NCBI GenBank assembly: GCA_016180765.1
Contig: JACPAP010000264.1
Coordinates: 1-13,442 of the forward strand
Source: Gemmatimonadota bacterium
GTDB lineage: Bacteria; Gemmatimonadota; Gemmatimonadetes; Gemmatimonadales; GWC2-71-9
Direction of reading: 5' to 3'
DNA: 13,442 bases
A program made the translations under genes and the position numbers. This document shows, in pieces, positions 5,917 to 12,672 of the stretch. The notes beneath the pieces are model-generated. The model was not told where the DNA came from, did no database searches, and was given only the letters and a program-made list of their open reading frames with translations. Position 1 is the first letter of the stretch, and the number at the start of each line of letters is the position of its first letter.

Positions 5917-7767
5917 TCAGTAGTCCACCGGCCGCAGGTAATACTCCCCGACCGCCGTCTGACTCACCATCGCGACGGTCGCGAGGCGCCGCTTCCAGTG
6001 CGTGGACCCGAGGCGGCGGCGCACCAGCTCGACGTCCTCCTGCGAGAAGCCCAGGCCAACGATCCGCTCCACCCGGAGACCCTGGAGCAAGTAGCACAGG
6101 ATGGGATCCAGCCGCGCATAGGGGACGCCGAGGTCGTCCTCGTCCGTCTGGCCCTGGACCAGATCCGCGGTCGCCGGCTTGTCTACGATCACCTCGGGTA
6201 TCCCCACGTGCCGCGCGACCGCCCACACCTGGGTCTTGAAGAGATCGCCCAGCGGGTTGACCGACGCCGCGTCGTCCCCGTGCCAGGTGAAGTACCCCAT
6301 GAGCCGTTCGCTCTTGTTGCTGGTGCCCAGCGGCAGGGCCCGGTGCTTGGCGGACATATCGAACAGCGCCGTCATCCGCACCCGCGCCGCGACGTTGCCC
6401 CGGCGCGTGGGATCCGCTGTGGGGTCCGCCAGCTCGAGGTAGCCGTCCACGGCGGGGGTGATGTCCAGCGTCAGGAGCTGGATGCCGGTCTGTTGCGCGA
6501 CCAGCGCCGCGTGTTCCAGGCTGTCTGGGCTGGACGTCTTGTAGGGGAGCCGCAAGCCGATCACGTTCTCCGGACCCAGGGCCCGCGCCGCGAGTACCGC
6601 GACCAGCGCACTGTCCACACCGCCGGAGAGTCCTACGATTCCCTTGGCGTAGCCGCGTCGCCGGACCACCTCGTCCTTGAGGAACGCCACCAACCACTGC
6701 TCCACCAGGGTTGGGTCCACCGCGAGCGGATCCCGGGCTGGCTCGGGTGACACCACGGTATGCTTGGTCGCGGCCGGTGGCCGTTGCGTGCGCGGACAGA
6801 GATCTTCGGGATCGTAAGGCGCCGGGACCCGCTCCCGCAGGTCCACTGAGCGGAGCAGGTGAGGCAGTTCCGTCTCCAGATCGGCGAGCAGCGGCTGCTC
6901 GGCGCGCGCCCGGGCGATGTCGGCTAGATCGAGGTCGGCGGTGACGATCGCTTCCTGGAACAGCGGACCCCGCACCAGCACATCGCCGCCCGGCCCCACC
7001 ACGGCCGAGCCTCCGGGGAAGCCCTTCCCGCCCTCGAACCCCACCAGCTGGGCCAAGGCCACGAACACGCCGTTCTCGTCCGCGATTCCCCGCACCAGTC
7101 TTTCCCATCTCTCGACTGAGGCCGGGCGTGAGCGCGCGCCCTGTGTCTCCTCTGTACCCTCTGTGCCTTGACGGGGAGGTACAGAGGGGACAGCGGGCAC
7201 CGCCGGCGCAATGCCTCGCCCCGGCGCCGCGGAGGGAACAATGATCACTTGCGCCCCGTCCAGCGCCGCGAGCGACGGCACGATGGAGTGCCACGCATCC
7301 TCGCAGATCACCATGGCCGCCCGGCCCCAGGTGGTGTCGAACGCCTGGATCTGGTGCCCCCGATCCACGAACCGCTCTTCGTCGAACACCCCGTACGTGG
7401 GCAGGAACACCTTGCGGTGCACGTGGCGGATGCCGGGCGCGGCGCCGCCCAGCGCGGCGTAGAGCGCCGAGTTACAGAAGCGATGGTTGAACTCCTCGTA
7501 GAAGCCCAGGGCGATGTCGATCGGCGGGGCCCCGGCCAGCGAATGCTGGACCGCGAGGTCGCGAAACAGCGTGCCCGCGGTGACCGCCACCTCCCGGACG
7601 CCCGCCTCCACGAAGTAGCCGGAGATCGCGGTCTCAGGAAACACCACCAGTTGCGGCGGTTTCTCCCACCCGCCGAGTTGGGCGAGTACGCCCCCGATCC
7701 GCCGCAGGTTCTCGGCGTAGTCACCCTTCTTGGGGCCGATCTGGCCGATGGCGAGGCGAAGGGGCAT
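5917..7767 (-). CDS. nadE: Glutamine-hydrolysing NAD+ synthetase
   Basis: This 616-residue two-domain enzyme makes NAD+ from deamido-NAD+, ATP and glutamine. The N-terminal nitrilase-type glutaminase carries its triad: Glu45 in VFPETAISG, Lys119 in HRKVFLPTYG and Cys155 in ICEDAWH. The C-terminal synthetase has the PP-loop GLSGGVDSA at 379-387, then GTSNKSERLMGYFTWHGD and VDKPATADLVQGQTDEDDLG. Both active sites look intact. About 30 residues (187-216, bases 7120-7209), low in complexity and rich in Pro, Gly, Thr and Glu, interrupt the glutaminase domain between APGRGI and SVERWERL and are encoded by a palindromic repeat. I chose the start at MPLRLAIGQIG; the open frame upstream reads through an intergenic repeat. 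No strong Shine-Dalgarno sequence is seen. Confidence 0.93.
   Translation of the reverse strand: MPLRLAIGQIGPKKGDYAENLRRIGGVLAQLGGWEKPPQLVVFPETAISGYFVEAGVREVAVTAGTLFRDLAVQHSLAGAPPIDIALGFYEEFNHRFCNSALYAALGGAAPGIRHVHRKVFLPTYGVFDEERFVDRGHQIQAFDTTWGRAAMVICEDAWHSIVPSLAALDGAQVIIVPSAAPGRGIAPAVPAVPSVPPRQGTEGTEETQGARSRPASVERWERLVRGIADENGVFVALAQLVGFEGGKGFPGGSAVVGPGGDVLVRGPLFQEAIVTADLDLADIARARAEQPLLADLETELPHLLRSVDLRERVPAPYDPEDLCPRTQRPPAATKHTVVSPEPARDPLAVDPTLVEQWLVAFLKDEVVRRRGYAKGIVGLSGGVDSALVAVLAARALGPENVIGLRLPYKTSSPDSLEHAALVAQQTGIQLLTLDITPAVDGYLELADPTADPTRRGNVAARVRMTALFDMSAKHRALPLGTSNKSERLMGYFTWHGDDAASVNPLGDLFKTQVWAVARHVGIPEVIVDKPATADLVQGQTDEDDLGVPYARLDPILCYLLQGLRVERIVGLGFSQEDVELVRRRLGSTHWKRRLATVAMVSQTAVGEYYLRPVDY
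7144..7192. repeat. Palindrome inserted in frame inside nadE
   Basis: Bases 7144-7158 and 7178-7192 are inverted copies, 14 of 15 matching, with a 19-base loop. The left side also holds a direct repetition of CCTCTGT nine bases apart (7149 and 7158). The wording (CCTCTGT, CTCTGTG) resembles the CTCTGCG palindrome at the tupA start rather than the GTGAGAN elements. It encodes part of the extra ~30 residues in the NadE glutaminase domain and does not break the reading frame. Confidence 0.88.
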
Positions 7768-7804
7768 GCTGGAGAAGAAAAATAACGGGGCGGCACGGCC
7801 ATGT

Positions 7805-7855
7805 GTAAGAAGTGACAAGTTTCTCCCCTCCCGTCTCACATCTCTCACTTCTCAC
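7805..7855. repeat. GTGAGAA-type inverted repeat between tupA and nadE
   Basis: This is a weaker copy: 7805-7819 pairs with 7841-7855, 11 of 15 matching, with a 21-base loop. Read on the minus strand the right arm is GTGAGAA, GTGAGAG, ATGTGAG, and so belongs to the GTGAGAN word family. The tupA stop codon (7845-7847) is inside the right arm. The element also lies in the leader of nadE. Confidence 0.75.
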
Positions 7856-8732
7856 AGCACGTCACCGCATCTGGGACGAAGATGGACCGCCCGAACTGCT
7901 CCCGCTTGTATGCCGCGATCGCGGCCTGGGTCTCCGGCGAAAGTAGGTAATCCTTGAGCTGGGCGGCACCCGCCGCGTCCACCCAGGAGAATCGCCGCGC
8001 GTCGATGAGGATGATATGGTAGGGGTTGCGGAGCAGCGTGTCGCCCTTGACCAGAATTCCCAGCTCCAGCGGCGACGCGTGGGTGAGCAAGGTGGCGATG
8101 TCCGTGAGCGTGTAGGCCTCCAGCTCGTTGGCGATCTGGAGCGTGGCGCCCATCCCCTGGCCTGACTCGATGTACCACGGATCCGTCTTTGCGGCGAGCC
8201 CGACGCCCGCGAGCCCCCAGAGCAGCAGCTCCTTCGCTTGAGTCCCTGACCGATCGCCGCGAGAAACGAACTTGGGCCTAGACCTGGCGATCGCCTGAAA
8301 TGCCGCGACCGCGCTGGTCATACCTCCGATGCCCGCGCGATCGCCGCGCGGCCCCACGATCGCGAACTCGTTGTGCGCTATGGGGAACCGCTCGGACCCG
8401 TGGCCCTGCGCCATGAACTCGACCTCGGCCCCGGGGTCGTGGACGATGAGGATGTCGGCTTCGCCCCGCCGTCCCAGTTCCATGGCCTGGCCGCTCCCTA
8501 CCGCTATCACCTTGACCCTGCGCCGGCTGTGGCGCTCGAACCGCGGCAGCAGGTACTCCAGCAGCCCGGCGTCGCGGACCGACGTGGTCGTGGCGAGAAT
8601 CAGGTCGCGTTGCTGGGCGGCGAGCCCCGACGACAGAAACAGCAGACCGAAGAGCAATGCGACGTGATGGCCTGCTCGGATCGATTCACCGCAGAGCACG
8701 CGGAGACCGTCGAGTTGATTGCGGTTACCCAT
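7845..8732 (-). CDS. tupA: TupA-like tungstate/oxyanion-binding protein
   Basis: This 295-residue periplasmic solute-binding protein is of the TupA type. It opens with a hydrophobic signal segment (about residues 23-39, VALLFGLLFLSSGLAAQQ). Family motifs follow: LILATTTSVRDAGLLEYLLP with the oxyanion-binding TTTS, then KVIAVGSGQAMELGRRGEADILIVHDPGAE, SRGDRSGTQAKE and YTLTDIATLL. Tungstate is the family's usual ligand; molybdate cannot be excluded. No TupB permease or TupC ATPase is adjacent, so it is an orphan here. The ATG has GGAG seven bases upstream, inside a palindrome; a GTG two codons earlier and a GTG inside the signal region are alternatives. The last residues (CCEK) and the stop are repeat-encoded. 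Confidence 0.88.
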   Translation of the reverse strand: MGNRNQLDGLRVLCGESIRAGHHVALLFGLLFLSSGLAAQQRDLILATTTSVRDAGLLEYLLPRFERHSRRRVKVIAVGSGQAMELGRRGEADILIVHDPGAEVEFMAQGHGSERFPIAHNEFAIVGPRGDRAGIGGMTSAVAAFQAIARSRPKFVSRGDRSGTQAKELLLWGLAGVGLAAKTDPWYIESGQGMGATLQIANELEAYTLTDIATLLTHASPLELGILVKGDTLLRNPYHIILIDARRFSWVDAAGAAQLKDYLLSPETQAAIAAYKREQFGRSIFVPDAVTCCEK

Positions 8733-8760
8733 GTTCACTCTCCGCGCCCTCTGCGGTGAA
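8685..8760. repeat. CTCTGCGGTGAA palindrome spanning the tupA start
   Basis: 8685-8706 and 8739-8760 are inverted copies: 12 matches, two mismatches, eight matches. The 32-base loop holds the tupA ATG (8730-8732). The GGAG ribosome site, on the minus strand at about 8740-8743, lies within one arm. Folding of the mRNA would therefore hide the ribosome site while leaving the start codon in the loop. The left arm encodes part of the tupA signal-peptide region. In 8761-8813, the rest of the gap to the receiver gene, I see no feature. Confidence 0.9.
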
Positions 8761-8813
8761 TCCGTTACCGTAGGTCCGGCCGACGGCTAGAGGCGCAACA
8801 AGTTGGAACGGCA

Positions 8814-9377
8814 CTAGTCCGGCCGAGGAACCGACGTGTCCTGATTCAGGGGTACCGGGATCGGACGCGAGGGACGGGTTTCGTCGTCGCCCCCGATCCA
8901 CCGGCCCAGCCACAGCGAGGCCACGATGAGGAGGGCCAACGCCCCGTACTTGAGCAACCGGCGCTTGAGGCTCGGCGAGAGGCGCGCCTTGAGCTCGACG
9001 TTCTCCACCCGGAGCGCGCCCTTCTCCGCCGCCTTCTCCACGGCGGCCACCAGGTGCGCCATCTCCACCGGCTTGGTGAGGAAGGTCTCGGCGCCGAGTC
9101 GCATCGCCTGGATGGCGTTCTCCAGCTCGCCGTACCCGGTGAGCATGATCACCATGGCTTCCCGGCGCGCCAGGACCTCCAGCACTTCCATGCCGGACAT
9201 TTCCGGCATGAAGATGTCGAGCACCACCACGTCCGGACGGTGTTGGTCGTAGGCCTTGAGCCCTTCGCGGCCCGACGCCGCCCGGAACACCTGGTGGCCC
9301 AGCTTCTCGAAGTAGTCGCCCAGCGACTTCAAGACCTGCTCGTCGTCGTCTACGAAGAGGATGCGATATGAGGTCAC
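8814..9377 (-). CDS. Receiver-domain response regulator with C-terminal membrane anchor
   Basis: This 187-residue protein starts with a complete CheY-like receiver domain (about 3-120). Acidic residues Asp10-Asp12 bind the metal, Asp54 in VVLDIFMPEMSG is the phosphorylation site, Thr80 and Lys102 (FLTKPVE) complete the switch. The sequence is close to NtrC-type receivers, including the AAEKGALRVENVELKARL linker, yet no AAA+ or DNA-binding domain follows. Instead a basic patch (LKRRLLK) leads into a single hydrophobic helix (143-161) and a 26-residue proline-rich tail, so the receiver should sit on the cytoplasmic face of the membrane. The GTG start has GAGG six bases upstream. It lies 22 bases after the DUF72 gene on the same strand. 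No histidine kinase is in the window. Confidence 0.88.
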   Translation of the reverse strand: MTSYRILFVDDDEQVLKSLGDYFEKLGHQVFRAASGREGLKAYDQHRPDVVVLDIFMPEMSGMEVLEVLARREAMVIMLTGYGELENAIQAMRLGAETFLTKPVEMAHLVAAVEKAAEKGALRVENVELKARLSPSLKRRLLKYGALALLIVASLWLGRWIGGDDETRPSRPIPVPLNQDTSVPRPD

Positions 9378-9399
9378 ACGATTCCTCTGCGCCAGTTCA

Positions 9400-10215
9400 T
9401 TAGAACAACTCCACCTGCTCCTGCAACATCTCGGGCGCCACCACCGCCTGCCCCATGAGCCGTTGCATGGCTCGGGCGCTCTCGGGACTGTGGCCCTGGT
9501 ACTGGTTGTTGAAGTACCCGAAGACCCTCTGTACCCGGCTCGCCAGCGCCCCGAGCGCCTGCACCCACGCCGCGAGCTCCGCCTCCCGATCGATCTGCAG
9601 GTGAGAGAAATCGGTGATCCGGCGCTGCTCACCCATCCACCGCACGTACGCGAAGTCGGCCGTGGGCTCGATGGCCAGCTCCAGCACGATCCCGCGCTTG
9701 ATCCAGCGGGAGTCGGCCAGCGCCAGCGCCACACCGTACATCCGAAGCAGATCCAGCGTCTCGCCGTCCAACCATCCCGGATGCCGGAACTCGATGGCCC
9801 AGCGGAACCGAATTGGCAGCAACTCCAGAAAACCCCGGAGCGCGTCGCGATTGGCCCACGTGGGGTGGAACTCCGGGCTCAGCTGGATCAGCAGCGGGCC
9901 CACCGTCGTCCCCAGCGCGCTGGCGCGACCGCAGAAGCGGTGCAACAGCTGCTCGACCCCGATCAGCCGCTTCTCGTGGGTGATTTCCTGGGGAACCTTG
10001 AGCGCGAACCCGAACCCTTCCGACACCCGCTCGCGCCAGGACCGGATCACCGCTTCGGCGGGAATGGCGTAGAACGTGGAGTCCACTTCGACGGTGGGAA
10101 ACGCCCGGGCGTACACCCGCAGCATGTCCGCCGCCCGCGTGCCCGGCGGGTAAAACGGCCCGACCCAGTCCGGGTAATTCCACCCCTGTGTGCCCAGGAG
10201 GATCACCGCGCTCAC
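9400..10215 (-). CDS. DUF72 (YecE-like) family protein
   Basis: This 271-residue protein begins LLGTQGWNYPDWVGPFYPPGTRAADMLRVYARAFPTVEVDSTFYAIP, the DUF72 opening with G-W-x-Y-xxW-x-G-xFYP and EV-x-TFY. It continues with FALKVPQEITHEKRL, GPLLIQLSPEF, AIEFRHPGWL and finally FGYFNNQYQGHSPESA. These are the conserved blocks of this TIM-barrel family. The biochemical role is unknown; no signal peptide or membrane segment is visible. The GTG start overlaps the stop of the NTF2-like gene as GTGA, and the receiver gene follows after 22 bases, so the three probably form one transcript. Length and motifs agree with the family, so it appears intact. Confidence 0.92.
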   Translation of the reverse strand: MSAVILLGTQGWNYPDWVGPFYPPGTRAADMLRVYARAFPTVEVDSTFYAIPAEAVIRSWRERVSEGFGFALKVPQEITHEKRLIGVEQLLHRFCGRASALGTTVGPLLIQLSPEFHPTWANRDALRGFLELLPIRFRWAIEFRHPGWLDGETLDLLRMYGVALALADSRWIKRGIVLELAIEPTADFAYVRWMGEQRRITDFSHLQIDREAELAAWVQALGALASRVQRVFGYFNNQYQGHSPESARAMQRLMGQAVVAPEMLQEQVELF

Positions 10216-10607
10216 GCGCCCGATCGGGGCGCCATCCGCCGCTCCCAGAGCATCCGCATCTCGGCGATCTTCCCGTCCTTCGTCTCACAGAAGAGCGCCC
10301 CTCGGACGTCCACGCTCTCCCCGGTGCGGCGCCGGACGTAGGTACAGCGGAACTCGGTCGAGAACCACGGGCCGGCGACGAAGATCTCACCATAGCGAAA
10401 CGAGACATCCGACTGGGCCAGCGGCACGTCCCGCCAGTAGTCGAGGATCGCCTGCCGGCCCTTGAGCGGCGCGTCGAACGGCCCGGGCTGGTACACCCCG
10501 TCGGGGAGAAACGCGTCCGCCATGCGGCCGGGCTCGCCCTGGTTCCACCCGTCGGCGAACTGGTCGAGCAGGGAGCGAAACTCACCCGCCGTTGCTGACA
10601 CGCTCAC
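10212..10607 (-). CDS. SnoaL/NTF2-like (ketosteroid isomerase-fold) protein
   Basis: This 131-residue protein has the size and pattern of the NTF2-like superfamily: an N-terminal helix (EFRSLLDQFADGWNQGEPGRMADAFLPDGVYQPGPF), then GRQAILDYWRDVP and alternating strands ending in GALFCETKDGKIAEMRMLWE. Such proteins are small cytosolic dimers whose pocket may bind ligands or catalyse isomerisation or hydrolysis; the substrate cannot be inferred. The GTG start has GGGAG four bases upstream. It is the first gene of the NTF2-like, DUF72, receiver unit and diverges from the nucleoside hydrolase gene. The 95-base divergent gap (10608-10702) holds no heptamer array and no promoter I can defend. Confidence 0.82.
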   Translation of the reverse strand: MSVSATAGEFRSLLDQFADGWNQGEPGRMADAFLPDGVYQPGPFDAPLKGRQAILDYWRDVPLAQSDVSFRYGEIFVAGPWFSTEFRCTYVRRRTGESVDVRGALFCETKDGKIAEMRMLWERRMAPRSGA

Positions 10608-10702
10608 GTCGCTCCCTTCGCCCCGTCATTCGTGGCTCAAGCATAGGGGCACGGCTTTTCGCTCGCTAGCCTGTCCCGACCGCAGGCCTTACCCTGGGGG
10701 AC

Positions 10703-11617
10703 ATGCAGGCCGCTCCCATCCGCCTGATCATCGATACCGATCCCGGTATCGACGACGTTGTCACCCTGGCCCTGGCCGCACGCTCGCCGGAGGTCGAGGT
10801 CGTGGCGGTGACCACGACCTACGGCACTGCTGCCCTCCAGGAAACCACTCGAAACGCCCGCACGGTGTTGGCGCTCGCCAGCCGGCCCGACATCCCCGTT
10901 CACCCGGGCTCCGACCGGCCGATGTCGCGGCCACCTGTCACCGGGGCGGCGATGCATGGGCCCTCGGGTGTGGGGTACGCGGCGGTCACCGCGGCCCCCG
11001 CGGTGGCGGCGGACCCGGCGGCGCTGCTCCGGGTCCTCCGCTCGACCACCACTCCCGTCACGCTGCTGACGCTTGGGCCCCAAACCAACCTCGCCCACGC
11101 GCTGGACCGGGACCCGACCGTCGTCAGGCGGGCCGTGGCCCGCCACCTGGCTATGCTGGGGACCTTCGCCGAGCGGGGCGCCTCCGACCGGCTCGCCGAC
11201 TTCAACGCCTGGGCCGACCCGGAGGCGGCCCAGCGGGTGCTCCAGGCGGAGCTCCCCACGGCGCTGGTCCCGCTCGACGTCACCCGGCGCATGACCCTCC
11301 GGCCCGATGACGTGATCCGGCTTGCCGTATCGGCGGATGAGGTCACACGCTGGCTGGCCGCGGCGCTCGAGTTTAGCGTCGAAGCGCACCGCAGAGCCCG
11401 CGGGCTCACCGGCTGCGTGGTGAACGACGTGCTGACCCTGGGCGAGGTCCTGGCCCCCGGGCTGCTCCGGTTCGAGGAGCGGCGCCTCGTGGTTGACCTT
11501 GACGAAGGCGAGCGGCGCGGGCATACAAGGGAGGCCGCGGACGGGGTTCTCATCCCGGTCGCGAGTGATGTCGACGTCGCACGCATGAGGACGTTGCTGG
11601 AGCGGGTGTTCCGGTAG
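10703..11617 (+). CDS. Nucleoside hydrolase (IU-NH family), atypical active site
   Basis: This 304-residue protein belongs to the inosine-uridine nucleoside hydrolase family, which splits the N-glycosidic bond of ribonucleosides. The calcium site is intact: DTDPGIDD at 11-18, Thr128 in GPQTNLA and Asp242. The MHGPSGVG motif and FNAWADPEAA are present too. Several ribose- and base-facing positions differ from classical enzymes: Thr42 follows YG where Asn is usual, Asp166 stands for Glu in the E-F-N motif, and Asn241 precedes Asp242 in place of the usual His. Substrate may thus differ from plain inosine or uridine. The ATG follows a GGGGG ribosome site. The next gene lies 103 bases downstream on the same strand across a heptamer repeat. 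Confidence 0.9.
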   Translation: MQAAPIRLIIDTDPGIDDVVTLALAARSPEVEVVAVTTTYGTAALQETTRNARTVLALASRPDIPVHPGSDRPMSRPPVTGAAMHGPSGVGYAAVTAAPAVAADPAALLRVLRSTTTPVTLLTLGPQTNLAHALDRDPTVVRRAVARHLAMLGTFAERGASDRLADFNAWADPEAAQRVLQAELPTALVPLDVTRRMTLRPDDVIRLAVSADEVTRWLAAALEFSVEAHRRARGLTGCVVNDVLTLGEVLAPGLLRFEERRLVVDLDEGERRGHTREAADGVLIPVASDVDVARMRTLLERVFR

Positions 11618-11635
11618 TCAAAAGGCGTTAGCGGC

Positions 11636-11720
11636 TGTCCGTTTTCCGTGGTCCGTGTACTGCGAGGCGGATCCCGAGGGGGATGACGGATAACGGACAA
11701 CGGGCAACGGAGAACGCAGT
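11636..11720. repeat. ACGGANA heptamer array and hairpin before the dehydrogenase gene
   Basis: Five consecutive 7-mers run from 11686 to 11720 (ACGGATA, ACGGACA, ACGGGCA, ACGGAGA, ACGCAGT) and end at the ATG of the next gene. Bases 11636-11649 are the inverse of 11686-11699 (13 of 14 matching), and TCCGT copies continue to 11656. The fourth unit holds GGAG eight bases before the start codon, so the array supplies the ribosome-binding site. The gap lies between two genes read in the same direction. Confidence 0.88.
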
Positions 11721-12671
11721 ATGAACCAGGGACAAGTTCGCGTCGCCGTCGTGGGCATTGGCGAAGTCGGCCGCGGCTGGGCATCGCTCTGCGTGGCGGC
11801 CGGCTGGCCCGTGGCACTCTTCGACAACCAGGCCGAGGCCCTCGAGGTGGCGCCGGCGGAGATCGCCGGGCGGGCCCGGGCGCTGGTCTCGCTGGGCCGG
11901 GCCGACGAAGCGACCGCCGAGGCGGGCATCGCCGGCATCAAGGTGGGCAGGAGCCTGCTCCAGGCCTGCGGCGACGCGCAATGGATCATCGAGGCGATCG
12001 GCGAGGACCTGGTCGCCAAGCAGAAACTCTTCGAGGCGTTCGAATCCGTCGCACCCAAGGCCCGCGCCATCACCAGCTCCACGGGCCAGCTCAGCGTCAA
12101 CGACCTGGTGGCCCGCTGCCGCCAGCCGGACCGGGTCCTCGTCACGCACCCGATGAACCCGGTCGAGCTGATCACACTGGTCGAGCTGGTCCCGGGCGCA
12201 GAGACCGACGCAGCGCTGCTCGAGGTGGTCAAGGGGTGGCTCCGGGCGCTCAACCGGATCCCGGTGACCATTCGGAAACCGATCCAGGGCAACGTCGCGG
12301 GCCGCATCGCGGCCGCGGTTTGGCGGGAGGCGATCGATCTGGTGCTGAAGGGCGTCATCGAGGTGGACGACCTCGACCGTGCGGTGTCCGTAGGTCCCGC
12401 CCTCGGCTGGGCCGCCGCGGGACCTCACCTGACCCATCACTTGTCCGCCGGGAGTCGGAACGTGGGGTCGTTCCTGCAAACCCAGCTGCTCGCCCACGAG
12501 CCCTATTGGGCCGACCTCGCTTCCTGGTCCAGGCTCGAGCCGGCGGACCAGAACCGCCTGATTCACGCCGTCGAGAAGGCCTACGAAGGACAGGTGGATC
12601 AGATCCGGCGGGCGAGGAACCGGAGACTGGCGGCGATACTGCGGGCGTTGGAGGAGGCCCGGACAACGTAA
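11721..12671 (+). CDS. 3-hydroxyacyl-CoA dehydrogenase-like NAD-binding protein
   Basis: This 316-residue oxidoreductase belongs to the 3-hydroxyacyl-CoA dehydrogenase / L-gulonate 3-dehydrogenase (lambda-crystallin) family. The Rossmann fold shows VAVVGIGEVGRGWA at 8-21 and Asp35 at the end of the second strand. The catalytic His143 sits in VTHPMNP, and Glu155 in TLVELVPG has the expected spacing of twelve. A C-terminal helical domain starts around 200 (WREAIDLVLKGVIEVDDLDRAV). The usual GFxxNR motif reads GNVAGR (190-195) here, so the conserved Asn is Gly194. Substrate is unknown; candidates are hydroxyacyl-CoA, gulonate or carnitine-like compounds. The start lies directly after a heptamer array that provides GGAG. 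The stop is followed at once by another inverted repeat. Confidence 0.87.
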   Translation: MNQGQVRVAVVGIGEVGRGWASLCVAAGWPVALFDNQAEALEVAPAEIAGRARALVSLGRADEATAEAGIAGIKVGRSLLQACGDAQWIIEAIGEDLVAKQKLFEAFESVAPKARAITSSTGQLSVNDLVARCRQPDRVLVTHPMNPVELITLVELVPGAETDAALLEVVKGWLRALNRIPVTIRKPIQGNVAGRIAAAVWREAIDLVLKGVIEVDDLDRAVSVGPALGWAAAGPHLTHHLSAGSRNVGSFLQTQLLAHEPYWADLASWSRLEPADQNRLIHAVEKAYEGQVDQIRRARNRRLAAILRALEEARTT

Positions 12672-12672
12672 T

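Noticed and set aside
5891..7294. 467-residue minus-strand frame within nadE
   Set aside because: It is a frame shadow of nadE, extremely Gly/Arg-rich, without motifs.
7768..7848. N-terminal extension of nadE
   Set aside because: It is read through the GTGAGAA repeat; the glutaminase domain starts at MPLRLAIGQIG.
8739..8813. Possible remaining AAA+ or DNA-binding domain downstream of the receiver gene
   Set aside because: Only 75 bases lie between the receiver stop and tupA, half of them repeat; no Walker or helix-turn-helix motif can be read there.
10637..11524. Minus-strand frame opposite the nucleoside hydrolase gene
   Set aside because: It is antisense of a clear coding region; composition is His/Gly/Arg-rich with no family likeness.
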